Below, in pieces: positions 34,050-46,675 of a DNA stretch of 64,000 nucleotides; position 1 is the stretch's first letter, and the number at the start of each line of letters is the position of its first letter. The stretch lies in NCBI RefSeq assembly GCF_921293095.1, contig NC_060248.1:134800972-134864971 (forward strand). The letters are read 5' to 3'. The notes beneath the pieces are model-generated. The model was not told the origin of the DNA and searched no databases. It saw only the letters and a list, made by a program, of their open reading frames with translations. The stretch is from Ischnura elegans. Taxonomy: Eukaryota > Arthropoda > Insecta > Odonata > Coenagrionidae. The position numbers and the translations under genes are program-made.

Positions 34050-34575
34050 ATGGAATACCACAATGTTAATCAAGAGTTAGTGAATTTTAAACTAACCAGT
34101 CCAGATAAAGAGAGCATCCCATCAAAAGAATGGTTTACTGAAACAGCGGGAAATTTAAACTCAGAAAGGAGACAATTCATCAATACTTATATTTCAGGCA
34201 TGCTTTTCTACGGAAGTGAGGCATGGAGAATGATAGCAGCAGAGAAATAAACGACTTTCGAAATGAGGCGGTGCGGAAGGATGACGAGGACCGAGTTAGT
34301 AACGAGGAAGAAGAGTGGGAGAGCAGAGAAGCCTCGTGAAAACCAGACGGAACAACCTTACAGGCCGCATCTTGAGACATGATGGCCTGATGAAGATAAT
34401 CGTCGAGGGACAAGTGGAAGGCAAGAACGGAAAAGGAAGATCTCGAGCAAAATATGCGGAACAAGTAAAGAATGATGCGAAAGAGAATAAATATGTATGT
34501 AGATGTGAACAGATCAGCTGATAAAAGAATTGAGTGGAGAGCTGCGTCAAACCAATCTTAAGATTGTCGACCACT
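34050..34575 (+). pseudogene. LINE ORF2 C-terminal third (thumb to stop)
   Basis: Frame one reads LNSERRQFINTYISGML, then FYGSEAWRM, the block after the RT palm. A frame change leads to GEQRSLVKTRRNNLTGRIL, RHDGLMKIIVEGQVEGK and YAEQVKND. A third frame ends EWRAASNQS. The motif order matches one protein broken at least twice. The family is the same as the RT at 49934-50560. No (ATG)n tail is left. Confidence 0.75.
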
Positions 34576-35452
34576 GATGGAGACGGCCATGTTTATAAAT
34601 ATTTAGGCATTTTAAGGTTAGAAAAATTATATAGATATATAATTATACAGGACAATTATTTCTGTAATAAATATAAAAAAATGCGTTCCTTTCAAAATAG
34701 TGAAAAATTGCGTTCAATAAGAAAATTTTGTGTTCCTTTGAAATATACAGGTTATGGTAATAATACGTTTCAAGTGATTGTACCAAAAGAATTCAACAAA
34801 ATACCAAACAGTTTAACTACATTAACTACTAGACATGAAGTCAAGACAAAAATAAAAAATTGGTTGTTGGAAGAACGATAGGTAAAATATTTATGTGATG
34901 TATTGCATTAAATGTTTAAAAAAGTTCTAAATTACATATCATAATTGAATATATGTACCAGTATGCTTACATAGGTATACAATTGAAAAAAAAGCCATGT
35001 GTGTATTTTATGTATGTAATAAGGAATAAGTGTATGTTTGATGATCAATGGTTAAAAATTATTGTTAATATGTTGTTGAAATATCTGTTAATTGGTTGTT
35101 GGAAAATGAAAAAGAAGGTAAATGAAATCGAGTGACCGTTTTTCTAATGTATGTTATTATCCTTGAAAGCAATATATAAATATAAAAAATGTATATAAAT
35201 GTATTAGACACTGGTATACTAATGTATATGAGTATCAATTGAAGGCTAGTTCGCATGTGTATGTATGCTTGCATTAGTTGGGAAAATGTATCTGTATTAT
35301 ACAAATGCTGTCATATATTTTTGTGATGTATTGGAACCCGCTGACAAGTCTTTGAGACTTAGCGGGGCCTAGATTGTTATATGTTAAAAGACATGATGGA
35401 ATATGTATATATTGTTATTAATAAACTATATTATATATTTAAAAAAAAAAGC
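34576..35452 (+). mobile_element. LINE 3' end with UTR and poly(A)
   Basis: The end of an RT protein (34600-34881) reads RKFCVPLKYTGYGNNTFQ and IVPKEFNKIPNSL, then KTKIKNWLLE and a stop. It is followed by ~560 bp of AT-rich UTR. This has a GC hairpin (CCCGCT ... AGCGGGG at 35338-35367), an AATAAA near 35420 and a 10-base A run at 35442. This looks like a processed 3' terminus, so the copy is oriented plus and 5'-truncated. Different family from its upstream neighbour. Confidence 0.65.
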
Positions 35453-36559
35453 CAACTGAAAATATTATTAAAGGCTCAATGATTCTCTACTCCCTGATCA
35501 AATGGAAAATGTACACAAGCGATGATTTATTATAATCGCGATGATTTTCGACATTGATTTTTACATTCGTGCTCATTCTTTTGTCACCCTAAATTTAAAT
35601 TCAGAATAATAATAACATAACATTTCACGACGCTTGTGCGTAATGGGCAATTTGGACGAGGAACACCAAAAACTTGAATAGCCATTCATATTTGCACGGA
35701 CTGCAGAGAGGATGAAAGCCTCCATTCAATGATTTGACGCGATAAGAATATTTTCTTGGCGAAAATTCACTCCACCAGGTAGCTTTCCCTAAGATTGATA
35801 TTTCATCAAGGAATGTCCAGGATATTTATGAAGTCTGGCCGTAAGCTAAAGGATGAAAACAGAAAACCCATGGGTCGAACATATACTCTACACTGTGTGG
35901 AATTACATCTCATTTAAACACCGATAAGATACAATACCGAACAGAGACAAACTTAGCAGGAAAATAATATTTCACCTCACATCGGACTCAATCAACACCT
36001 CACCTACCAATCCTCACCATTCTATAACATTGATTCCAACGTAAATTTACAAATTAATTTCGTTTTTCCTGATGCAGGCATTTGGCGTTTCCTACTGCTG
36101 GCAGAATCGGCAGAATGACCTCAGTTGCATGACCTATCAAGTAGCCACAACATCTGCAATCATGTCGCCATTTTTCGCCAGTGCTAACTTTGATTTCGCG
36201 TGATAAAGAGGCTCCAGGCAAACTTTCCTCTTCCTTACAGTCGACCTTATCCACATAAAATAATTAAATTTGAACATCAGAGATGAGAATCGTAAGACTT
36301 TTTGGATTATATCGGGCACTGAGTCTGGGAGTTATTTGAGTGCTAAAATAAAAACGCATCATAGCCAACCCCTCGCTTCCCGCATTTCCCGAGAAATCTT
36401 TCTCTAATCTCCGTTCACGTGAAAGATTAACATTTGAAATAGCGATAGTAAGCATAGCGTATGTAAGATGATATCTAAATAAGATTTTTTTAAAGATGAG
36501 ACGACAAAGACACAACCCGTGATCGAATTGTCGAGCATGCTTTGATTGACGACGGAGAT
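35453..36559. other. no recognised gene
   Basis: AT-rich, nothing recognised apart from short frames. Confidence 0.45.
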
Positions 36560-37160
36560 CTTCCAACATGTGTGTATGCAGTGGATGGCGTGAACAAGAA
36601 GGCGCAGAACGAAGTAAAGTTGCGATAACTTCGAATTTATTGTGGGGAATACGCGTAAGAAATACTCTTGGCAGAGCCCTGAAGAAGCAAGTATTAATCA
36701 AGCGTGTTGTAGGAAGGTTTTCGAATGGGAAAGTAAAAGAGAGGTAATATTTCGCACTCGTCCAACCGCACCTTGAATAGGCAGCGAGCATATGGGATCT
36801 GGAGCAGAAGGACTTAATCCGTGAACTGAACAAAAAACGTAGGAAGGCTGCGCGCTATGCTTAAATTGCTTGAGCAATTGAGAATGGATATCTTTAAGAG
36901 CGACACAGAGAACATAATATTAGAGACACACTATATTTCCAGGTCCGACATAAACGATAAATTAAGAGAGATAATTTGCCGAACGGATAGATATGGGAAT
37001 TCGTCTTTTCCCACCCAAGATAAAGTATTTAAATAAATGCTGGGAGGAATTTCGTTTGAACGTTTCCTTTTTGTGTGTAAACGGATGGTGTCTTAACAAT
37101 CCTCGCCACACGCCAATTGAGGTGACTTGCATTGGAGTAGTGTGTAGATGCAGATTCGTT
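36560..37160 (+). mobile_element. LINE Y, second copy, with a 92-bp deletion
   Basis: Matches 8060-8747 (for example GATATCTTTAAGAGCGACAC and AACATAATATTA are shared). It lacks the 92 bp between the two GGCTGCGCG repeats of the first copy (8346-8354 and 8438-8446) and keeps one GGCTGCGCG at 36846-36854. The frame is broken in several places. It ends in a worn GTGTAGATGCAGATT. Confidence 0.8.
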
Positions 37161-38640
37161 AACTATGTGAAGCGTACCTCGTTTATGGAACATAATTCAG
37201 AGTTCGCCCAACCCAAGCAAGCGTGCTCCGATTGATGCTACGTGCTTGGGCTATCCACGCTAGATGCTTGGGCTAGTGACTTCGATGCTCGGATGCATTC
37301 GGAAACAATTGAACGCCGCGCGCGAAAGGTCGAAGCGTTGAGGAACATGCAATTCGGACACGGCTATTGGAACTAATTGGAGGTGGGCAGGAGCACCTCC
37401 TCGGCGGATGCATGCATTGGATGATCTCATTTGCGGCTGGACGATGGGGGGGGGGGGGGAAGGGTTTGGTTGGGGGCGCGCCCCCTCGCAGCCAAGGGAT
37501 GAAGAGGAAGGAGGAGGCGGCGCTGAAACGAGATCGCTATAAAACTTGGTGGCAAGGTCAAGAGGAGTGGGTTGGGGGAGCGATGAAAAAGCAAAACAAA
37601 AGCGAGCGAGCCATTCACGTGACCCGAGAGAGGAGGCGGGTGGATCCCAAAGACGCTAGATGGGAGCGAGTCTAATGGGCTCGCTTCACGCCGGTCGGCT
37701 CCCTGGGCTGGCTGCGCGCACGCTTCCATAGGCGTCGATGGATGAGATCCGTGCGCAGAAGATTCGCGTGGCCACCGCGCGAGCTCACGGCCCACTGTGT
37801 CCACTCAGGTGGCGTGGTGCTCCTTTGGCATGTTGGCAAGCAAAACATGTCTGCGTCAGCAAATTCGATGCATAAAATACCTTCTACGGGGACATTGTAA
37901 AGTTTAGAAATACCAATCGTGACACCTGAGAAAACACTGTGCAATTCCGCAATGTTGAAGCTTTGATCCAGGGAGGGATCCACTGAGTCAATCTCGGTCG
38001 GGGAGGGCAGCGGCATCCATGGCAGCGGCACGAGGGGGATGTGTAAGTAAGTGGTGCGGGCCTGCGACGCGGAAGCGATCGGCTCAAGGGGGAAGTGCTC
38101 ATCTGAGGATTGCGCGGGACCATACGCCATACACGCCCAGTGATGAGCAAAGTAAACTAAATGTCGGTACTAAATATGGTTACTAAACTTTACATCATCG
38201 ATAAAGATTTATTTCAGCCCCAAATATCCGATTTGAGGTACCTTTGTGCTTAGGACCCTTGGTTCACGGATCCCCGTTATTTTAAAGTGATCTAATTTCA
38301 GTAAACGAATAAAAAACTTCATTAAGGTCATTTTGAGGCCAGGAAGGCATAACTAATCCAAAATCTGAAAAATGAAGGCCGCCTAGACCATAGATTGCTT
38401 CCTTTATTATTCACAATATTTTGAGGGTCGTTTCAAATTAGAAATTTGATTGAAAAAGAAGATTTGCAATCGAGACACAGCTTCGCCAATGTCAACGCCA
38501 CCTAACCCGTGTTGAAGGCGTAAAAAAAAAAAAAAAACAAGGAATACGAATGACGCCGGATTGGCCGCTGCTGGACAATCACGTGGCACATCACCCCCTC
38601 GCACCTCGAGACCATATGAGGCGACTGGAACTTGGCTCCG
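37161..38640. other. GC-rich stretch without a recognised gene
   Basis: 37380-38130 is much richer in G and C than its surroundings, with CpG-containing runs, a TATAAAA at 37540 and CACGTGAC at 37617. A 152-codon minus frame (38130-37672) and Pro-rich overlapping frames occur, but I recognise no family and frames open easily in GC-rich DNA. It could hold a promoter or first exon, or be an unidentified repeat. Confidence 0.35.
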
Positions 38641-39540
38641 GGAAACAACTGCCCTGATCCTTCTCTACAAACTCCACCAATTAAAATTTCCCCCTTCTGA
38701 TATACTTTTCATTAAAGAATACTTATTACATAAGAAATTCCGAGTCGATGAAGCGAAAACTCAATCATCCTTACGCCCAATGGAGGCAGGCGTTCCGCAA
38801 GGATTAACCCTAAGTCCGCTGTTATTTACACTTCTTGCTGACGACATGCCACACACATCCAACACCACGCTACACATGTACGCGGATAACACCGCTATCG
38901 CAGCGACGTCATGGCGGGGAGACTCATTGGTAAACTCAACACACACCTAAAACTCATCTTCAAATGGACACGCACTTGGAAAATACAAATAAACGCTGAC
39001 AAAAGTACACACACACACTTTTCACGAAGACGATGATTTGCTCCGCAGACATCACCAATTATAAACAAAACTCGAATACCAAGAGCGACCACACACAAAT
39101 TTCTCGGCGTTCTGTTTGATGAAAAATTAAAATATAATGCCCATCTAAAACATTGCCTAACAAGGCAATAATAATTAGGCAAGCAATTAGCCTACTATCC
39201 CCCCGCACTCTCCCACAGCTGCAGAGTCAAATTCTATTCATCAACCATCCGCCCTACCCTCCTGTGCGGCTGCGAAATATTTCCAAACTCAAAATCAATC
39301 GGGCAAAAAAAACTGGAAACTTTCCTAAACAAATCCCATCGCCTACTCCTCCCGCCTTGTCCGGATGTCTGCGTACTCTCCGCCCACAAACTTCCCACAG
39401 TAAACGAAAAATTTCAAGTCCAGGCTCGGGGCAACCCAAATCACGCTCCTTACAGACATCTGGAATTATGACACAGCAATTCCAAATACACCCAAACTGC
39501 GAAATAAATTACTCGTCTATGAGTCTTTTCTAAGTCTTTC
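38641..39540 (+). pseudogene. Jockey-like LINE RT, 5'-truncated
   Basis: Reads LILLYKLHQLKFP, IKEYLLHKKFRVDEAK, then SSLRPMEAGVPQGLTLSPL, LLADDMPHTSNTT and MYADNTAI. These are RT blocks 3-5 of the Jockey clade; the Y-A-D-D site is Y-A-D-N here. Stops and frame changes follow, with KWTRTWKIQINADKS, THKFLGVLFDEKL and later CEIFPNSKS in order. The frame fades near 39540, before an AT-rich tail. The Asp-to-Asn change alone would kill the polymerase. Confidence 0.75.
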
Positions 39541-39776
39541 CTTCTTTTAGAATTATTATGTATATTATTAATGCATTGTATTGCTTAAATGTTCAATATT
39601 ATCTGCTATAAAATACTTCTTGTAAATTATTAAAAATTGAATTAAATAATCAAAAAAATAACTATACTAAAAAAATGAGGTCAAACAAAATGGGTAAAAA
39701 GAAAAAAATTATAGTGGGGGGAAAACAGATAAATTAAATCTTTTTTCCTTAGTTCAATTCAATTATTACTTTTAGG

Positions 39777-40462
39777 CAGGGATGGCAATAAAAACTAGAC
39801 GAAAGTCAAAACCAGTGAAATTTCAATGTTATCGTTCCCGGGGGTGAAATGTAGAAACGGAACGAAGTGGATTTAAACTCGGGGAGCTGAACTCAGGGTC
39901 GAAACGAAATCGGAGTTAAAACTACTTCGGGTCGAAACGAAAGTGAAACTATGGGACGAAACGAAACGCAGATAATGTTTCGCACCGGAGGGAGGGACCA
40001 CGTACTTCACCTTCGAACATTTTAGTTTCGACCCACACACCCATTACGAAGTGTGGTTGAATGAAGTAGAGGTTCGGCCTACCGCCATTAAATGCATGGT
40101 GCACTCATATTTTTACCATTAACAGGAGAAATGTGAACGAAAACTGTTCATTCGATTTTTAAGTTCAATGTTTCTAACCTCTCTACTCGCATGTCAAACG
40201 TAATGAGTCGAAACTATTCTATCTCATTCTCCTCCACTCAAATTTTGAGATTGAAACTCTTAACTATGAGCAGCGGAGTTTCGAATAATTTAGTTTCGTT
40301 CCCGGGAGTAAAGTTTCGTCCCGGGTCGCAACTTACTCCCGGGATTATAATGATTGGTGATTTTAATTTCATGCAGGAACGAAACTAAATCCAGGCCTCG
40401 TATTCTCGTTTTCCTCCGGGTCGAAATGAAACATTATCGTTCCGTTTCCCTTGCCATCCCTC
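39777..40462. mobile_element. hAT-like MITE, ~686 bp, with dense subterminal repeats
   Basis: The ends share AGGGATGGCAA as inverted repeats (39778-39788 and 40451-40461). Flanks CTTTTAGG and GTTTTAAG agree at 6 of 8 positions. The interior is packed with short motifs such as GGGTCGAAACGAAA on one strand near the left end and their complements near the right end, the usual layout of transposase-binding subterminal repeats. No coding. Confidence 0.65.
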
Positions 40463-43400
40463 GTTTTAAGTTTCCGTCCACACAAACACAACGCTGCTCC
40501 CACAACACAAACACTCGCGCACAATGGAAAATCAATTGTTAACTGGCTGGTTAGGGTTTCGATCATTAAAAAGTCGATACGCGAGTCGATCATCAAATCG
40601 CCTGCTTTGGAAAACGCGACGCGGTGGAGAACCCGGGAAGAATTCCTTGAATGATTTCGCCGAGGAAGAGAGCGAGGCAAGTTCGTTTTTGAAACATTCA
40701 GAGGGGAGCAACATAGCACATGGCCCACGTGCAAATCCATCTCGCGTGGGAAGGGGGGGCGTCCACTTTGGATAATCGCATCGGACGCCAAGTGGGCTGC
40801 TGAGGGTATTCCAGGTGGGAGGGGTGGAGTGAGCAGGTAATTGGATGGCGAGAGTGAAGGGAGGCCAGGTGTATCCGACAAAAGATAAGCGAAAAACGAA
40901 ACCGTGCGATTAAATTGACGGAGGAATGTGCGCAGAGAAAGTGGATATCCGACCGAGCAGCATCTCAGCGCGAAATATCCGCCTCTGGGCCTCCACTCCT
41001 CTGGAAGTGTTATGCTCTTGAAATGTTTGAGATATTCGAGAAATGAGAGGACGCCAGACGATGTCTTTGAACTTCAACATGTACCAACACCAAGATGTAC
41101 ACCCGAGGAGACATCGCAACCTCCTCGGCGACTCAGTGTTCCCGATTTCAAATCCAACTCCTGGCAACAGGTCTCTGTGAATCATGCATCTACCGCGCGT
41201 GACATCCAATAACAAATTCTGACCAGTTAACCCATTTCTCGAGCATTTCTTTTCATAATAGACGTATTACACGAGCCGAAATCTATTCACGAAAGCAGGT
41301 TAAGCAAAATATAACGGACGTGCCTTTCTTTGGAGCGACAAAGTTCCTCCTTCTTCTTCCAAAGCGCTAAAAAAAAACTGCTATTATATAGCAGCCGAAG
41401 GCTTGGGGAAATAGTTCGGGCTTTGTGGGCTCAAATGAGGGAGGTGGGACGGAGGAAATGTTGAGCGCCGCTTTCGACAGGTTCGTTCGAAGGGAAATGC
41501 CGGAGGCGGAAGTGAGCGATCCCACCAGTCATGCAACCATCGTTTCACTTCAGAGCGGCAGACGACTTCAAAAGATTTTCCAGACTTTTTTTTAGGAAGA
41601 GTGGACGAAAAAACTTCATCAGAGGGCAGTTTTGGTAATGGCCTTGAAAATTCGATATCCTCCAAGGAAATTCAACGCGGTCCCCAAGCCATGAAGTGAA
41701 TTATTCGAGTGAAATTTTCTGTCGCTTTTTCGAAAATGTCATGAAAAATTACGCTCACCTTACTGTGGACGTCTGTCAGTTATTTTAAGCATCTAAAAAG
41801 TGAAACTAGGGTTCTCAGTGAAATTCTCACTATTTAAATCACTTTTACTGCTGAAAGCTGAGAATCTATCTAATTTGTTTTGCTTCGATGGCTTATTTAC
41901 CACGGAAATGGCAGGAAATTTAAGAGTAACAATATGAAAATTTTGATTTTGCTACCATTTAAAATCAAACAGCTAAATCACTTATCTAAAATTATTTCAT
42001 AAACGCATTCCTCATTCCTTGGCCTTTCTTAATCCATAAATAGCAATGACTAGCAGTGCCCACCAGCGGGCTCTGTCCCAGGTTGACCTTGCCTGGCAAC
42101 CCGTTGATACCTTGCTGCCTTCAATCATGGGACAATCGCGATAAATGGTCACCGGGAGTCATGCCATCAATTGTGGCGTGCCAGTGCCTCTATCTCTCTT
42201 GCTAGAGTTTACCAAAGGAGAACCACTAGAGCAGAGCGAAGCAAGAATTGATTCATTGTGGCTTGCCACTTTTTGCCTCCCGTTTTGCCAGCAGCCTGCT
42301 GTTTTCGGCCCATTTCTGAACGTTTTCGCCCTTCACGCGATGTTCAGCTACAGCGCTGGGACAAAATGCGCGTGCAGAAATTCGGCGTCGAACACAGACT
42401 ACGCGGTGTATTTTCGACAGCATGCATCGTGTCGTGCGAGCGCAAATTTAATCGTCTCATGACGGGCACCTACCTATGGGCGAGAATATTTTTGCTAGCA
42501 CTCAATGCCTCCACTTCGACTCCAGCCACGGATTACATTCCTGGCGCTGCGATGTGGTCGAAGTCCGTCGCCCTAGCGTCGCTCTATCTTCCGTCGGCGG
42601 ACTGCATTTGTTTTTGGCTTTCAATGCGAGCGGACTTCTTCCACTCCAATCCACGAATTCATTTCCTGACGTCATCGCGGGTGCGAAATTTACCTTCAAC
42701 GCAGGCAGACCGACAAACTTCATGGATATGGGTGGATTGCATGTTCTTATGATGACTTTCTCTTCTTTCCTGAAGAATTATTTTCCTCAAGTATTCAGGG
42801 ATTTCCACCGGTTTAGTCTTTTGTACATCATTAACGTTTCAACTCGACCACCACTTGTCATCAGTGTTAATTCGTCGTTAATCTTCATTAATAAGTTTGA
42901 ATGATCGTTAGTGACCGTTAAGATGTAACTATAAATAGACACAACAATCAGGTCCCTCCTGATTGGCCAGACATATCTTGGGAACTCGGAAACAAGGAGT
43001 AGTTGCATCAATTTTTTTATTCTTTTTGAACTAATTCACTGACCCTGCTGACCCACGGACGAGTCTTATGCACAAAACTTTGGGCCTAAACATTATCACT
43101 GACACCAGTGGAAACCCCGGGAAGACTTTACGGAAATAATGATTACAATTTCACTATTCCACGTTCGCTATCTCAAACATTCATGCAAGTGCAACATCGC
43201 AAAAAATCACCGACGGCCTGTGGAATTCGACAACTATTCTTTCGAAGATATTGTGGATCCATCAAATCGAGATGACGAAATAAAGGCGGCGAATTTGAAA
43301 GCGAGACAATGAACTCGAAAATAACGAATGGATTCCGAGAAGAAGAAAAAAACAAGAGCGCTATTGCGTGAGTGGAAATGAGAAGTGAGTGCAATGTGGA

Positions 43401-44428
43401 AGGGGGTGACCTCCTTAAAATTCCTCCGCGGACGTTGAAAATGTCTGCGCGCACGTTTGAATGAAACGATAATAATGAATGAGAGAGAGTGTGTATGGTT
43501 GAATACCGCGCGTCTTCATTCTTCAAGGTCAACAGCTGTGGGATCTTCTCACGCACGCACGCCCCACGCAACTGGCCAAAACGAAACGAACGCCCAATCG
43601 AATCGCGTGCCAAGTGGATTCCCCTTAGAGTTTTTTCATGATTTCTATTTAGCAATGCTCCCCGTCCAAATGAATGTTACGCTCACGATAAATGAAATAT
43701 GTCGTTGCGTAGCGTGGCGCACTGTCAAAATATATTCGCCTTGCGTCGCTCCGAAAGGAACAGGAAGGACTCGATCTGGTTTAAGAGTCCGTTTGCAGGG
43801 AGAGTGCGCACAAGAGCCACGCCACACGTGTGGCGCTGCCTCCGACCTAGGTCAAGGTCGGAATGCTGTCGCGCGCAAATTACACGCTCGCCATTTCTTT
43901 CTTTCCATTTTAACTTTACACATTTCTGTTCGAGCCTTAAAAACTTCACTACTCGGAATTATATGATTAAGTGTTCCAGAAGCAGAACGTTTTCAACTTG
44001 TCCGTTTTACACCGACCCTGGTTACACTTAAGTTAAGGACACAGCGACCAAACTACAGCCCATCAACCGCCAAGCCTTGATAATCACTCACTCACACACA
44101 CACACACAAAGACACACGGGCTAAACATCCCGAAACAATAAGCTCAAGAAGAGCGGCTCAGGATGAATATTAAGACAAGAGAGGTGCGATTAGCGCAATT
44201 TCGGCTTTCAAGGGGCCCTATTCAACGCGGAAGTGATATCTTCACAACGACAAAAGGTTGAAGTGATGGGCAAGTGTGGTCATAGACCTGAATAAATAGG
44301 GAAAATGAATGTTCTCAATTAGAACTTGTTGATGATGGTCAAAGACGGATAAGGTTCACGAGTAGCTTTCCGTATTTTTAAGCTACCGAATGAACACTGA
44401 GAATTTCCATCGATTTAATAATTCGAAT
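40463..44428. other. long stretch without recognised genes
   Basis: Overlapping frames of 100-170 codons occur on both strands (for example 42258-42752, 42476-42904, 43457-43966), but none resembles a known family and they contradict each other. A (CA)n run is at 44094-44108. Confidence 0.4.
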
Positions 44429-44582
44429 TTAAGTATACCGGGACTAGCCACAGTGATAACTTTACGGGAGTCACCCGCAATGCACAATTGTGCGAAAAAT
44501 CCACAGAGAAAAAATCATTCACCTTGACCGGGATTCGAACCCGGATCCCTCGATTTCCGGCCGAGTGCTTTAGCCAGTTATG
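44429..44582 (-). mobile_element. tRNA-derived SINE, third copy
   Basis: Same family as 27706-27834 and 27957-28070. The head keeps CTGGCTAAAGCACTCGGCC and a perfect T-arm (CCGGGTTCGAATCCCGG) but lacks the first ~12 bases. The body runs through GGGTGACTCCCGTAAAG to GACTAGCC-type sequence near 44440. Confidence 0.75.
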
Positions 44583-44957
44583 TACTCTTGACCAGTGAAC
44601 GGTTATCCTGTACCCCTGTCTCCACTATTTTTACATAAAAGTCTGAAATAACACATGTAATTGGGATTATTAAAATATCCTCAGCTACAAGTTGGTGTCG
44701 ATTGATGATGTATTTTCACCCTGAAACTTGTGAAAAAAAAGCTTATTTATTCGATACACTTAATTTCCATTCCATCCACATATTTCGAGAAGAGGATAAC
44801 TAGGCATTCTGCTCACTAGTGGCAAGAACGTGCCTATTTGGGCCTAGCAATCACGCAGGATGGCCACTCTTTATGTATCAATGATGAAATGTCCAATCCT
44901 AGTCTTTATTGGACAACATCGCAATTCTAGGGCAATGTATTTGACTCTACTGTTATT

Positions 44958-45117
44958 GAAATAACTTTATTTAGTCCACAAAAATTTATTTTAAGCACCG
45001 GCCCAAGTAGAGACCATATCTATCTTATCAGCACCAGCATTGATTACTGGCATAAGGGAAACTCGGTTCGAATGCCAGTAATAAATTTTGTGGATTAAAA
45101 CAAAGTTATTTAAGCAA
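44958..45117 (+). repeat. foldback/SINE-like unit with box B
   Basis: 44958-44999 and 45079-45117 are inverted copies (about 40 bp, TAACTTTATTTAGTCCACAA on the left). Between them is a tRNA-like stretch with CCAAGTAGAGACC and a clear box B, CGGTTCGAATGCC. It may be a tRNA-derived SINE whose tail meets an inverted tail copy. Confidence 0.5.
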
Positions 45118-46369
45118 TTAATATTGTAAATTTCCATCAAGTTAGCCTGAATTAGTTATCGAATTTTTTTGCCAAAACTTTGTTCATTTCCAAATAATGG
45201 TAATAGTATAATCCTTAATCCACCAGTTCACTCACTTTTCGCTGATTTTGATTCCTTTTCACATCGTTCGCTTGAAATGGCACTGGTTTTTTTACATAGG
45301 TACACCAAGGAGCAAAATTTACAATTTCATTGATCGGAGATAGGCACTTGTCGCCTATTCTGGCAGTAGTATAGATATGAAATGGCGAATTAATAAATTA
45401 ACTGAAGTTCATTTAATGCCAGAATATACTTCAAACATCTCTTCCAGTGCGAATAATTAGCACTTTTACTCGTACATATTAACTCATAGCCAGCACAAAT
45501 TTCAAACAATAATTAAAATCTACCAATATTTAAGAATACATTTATTGTTTAAGAAGTGAGATTATTCATTTTAAAAAGGAACATATTCGGAATATGTGCT
45601 TATCGCTCGTGTCGTCACATGCCTCTTCATCTGCGTAAGCGCACAAGCAGCGTGATTCTCTCGTCAGCAGCAGAGTAATCTCGCTGACTGGGCCCGTCGT
45701 CGCCGCCCACCTTGTTCGCGGCATCCTTCATGCGGTCGGGGCGTGGGCATCCGAAGCAGGCACCTACCGCACCTCATCGCTTCGCAGTGGAGGACGGAGC
45801 GAGGCAGCCGGGGTGGTGTCGCACGGGAAAATAACGAGGCAAACACGCGGACCTAAAAAATGGGCTCTCTCCCGAGTGGGAACATCCCTGGCTGAGCGAT
45901 CGCATTTAGCACGGGTTGGTCAGACTTGAATTAAAATGCATTCGCATCCAATCATGCAGAGCACTAAAACATTGAGATAACGAAGCATAAAACATCGATA
46001 ATCATGGCATATAAGAATAATATTTGTGCGACATATTTTTATCTATCTTCGCATAATTACGAACTAAAAAGTTTAATTTAACCGTCGCAAATTAAGGCTA
46101 ACCGAAACAATATGTTTATTAAAACGGCTTTCTTTTCAAGGTAGCGCGAAACGACAGGAAATATCGAATTGTAGATTTTATTACCTTTTAAATCCGTTTT
46201 ACGCGAGGCACGTCACCGCGCACGTTAGCACTGAAAACGTTTGTCGAATCGGCGAGAATGCGAGAGCAAGGGATATATTTTCAAATCGTAAACACGTGCA
46301 TTCTCACATTGGTCCTAGCAATTCACCGCTTTACACGACGCAATTTTGACTGCACCTTCGGATATAGAT
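45118..46369. other. no recognised gene
   Basis: A short GC-rich island at 45655-45860 stands out from AT-rich flanks; I see no gene in it. Confidence 0.4.
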
Positions 46370-46675
46370 TAGATCCCATCCAATCCCATCATCTTCATTA
46401 ATGAATCATTTCCTACTTTATCAAGACTACTCTTCATGCAGCTCCTTCCCATGTAACCTCTATCAGCCGTCAATAACATATTTCTGTTTTATTTCCTTAA
46501 AGTCCCATACTTCTGCTTCACATGTAATCACCCTTTCTACCGTTGGTTAAAATATTCGGAATTTCGTTTTTCTGCCCATATGGTGAATAAAATAGAATTT
46601 AGAGCTTTTTTTGTAGTTCTTCCCCTCGTAATACAGCTAAGTACTAAGCCAAGAATTCTCTCTTGAATTTGTAAA
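46370..46675 (-). pseudogene. LINE RT fragment, part after the piggyBac insertion
   Basis: The minus strand reads LLTADRGYMGRSCMKSSLD, then NDSLMKMMGLDG. This is the block after the RT palm in the same LINE group. It is the continuation of 50560-49934, separated by the piggyBac-like element. Several stops. Confidence 0.55.

Noticed and set aside
37427..37804. Proline-rich 125-codon minus frame
   Set aside because: Low-complexity translation of G-runs; no other evidence.
42145..42904. Three overlapping plus-strand frames of 105-164 codons
   Set aside because: No recognisable motifs, mutually exclusive frames, no splice or promoter context.
43173..43966. Frames of 160-169 codons on both strands
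   Set aside because: No family resemblance and they overlap in opposite directions.
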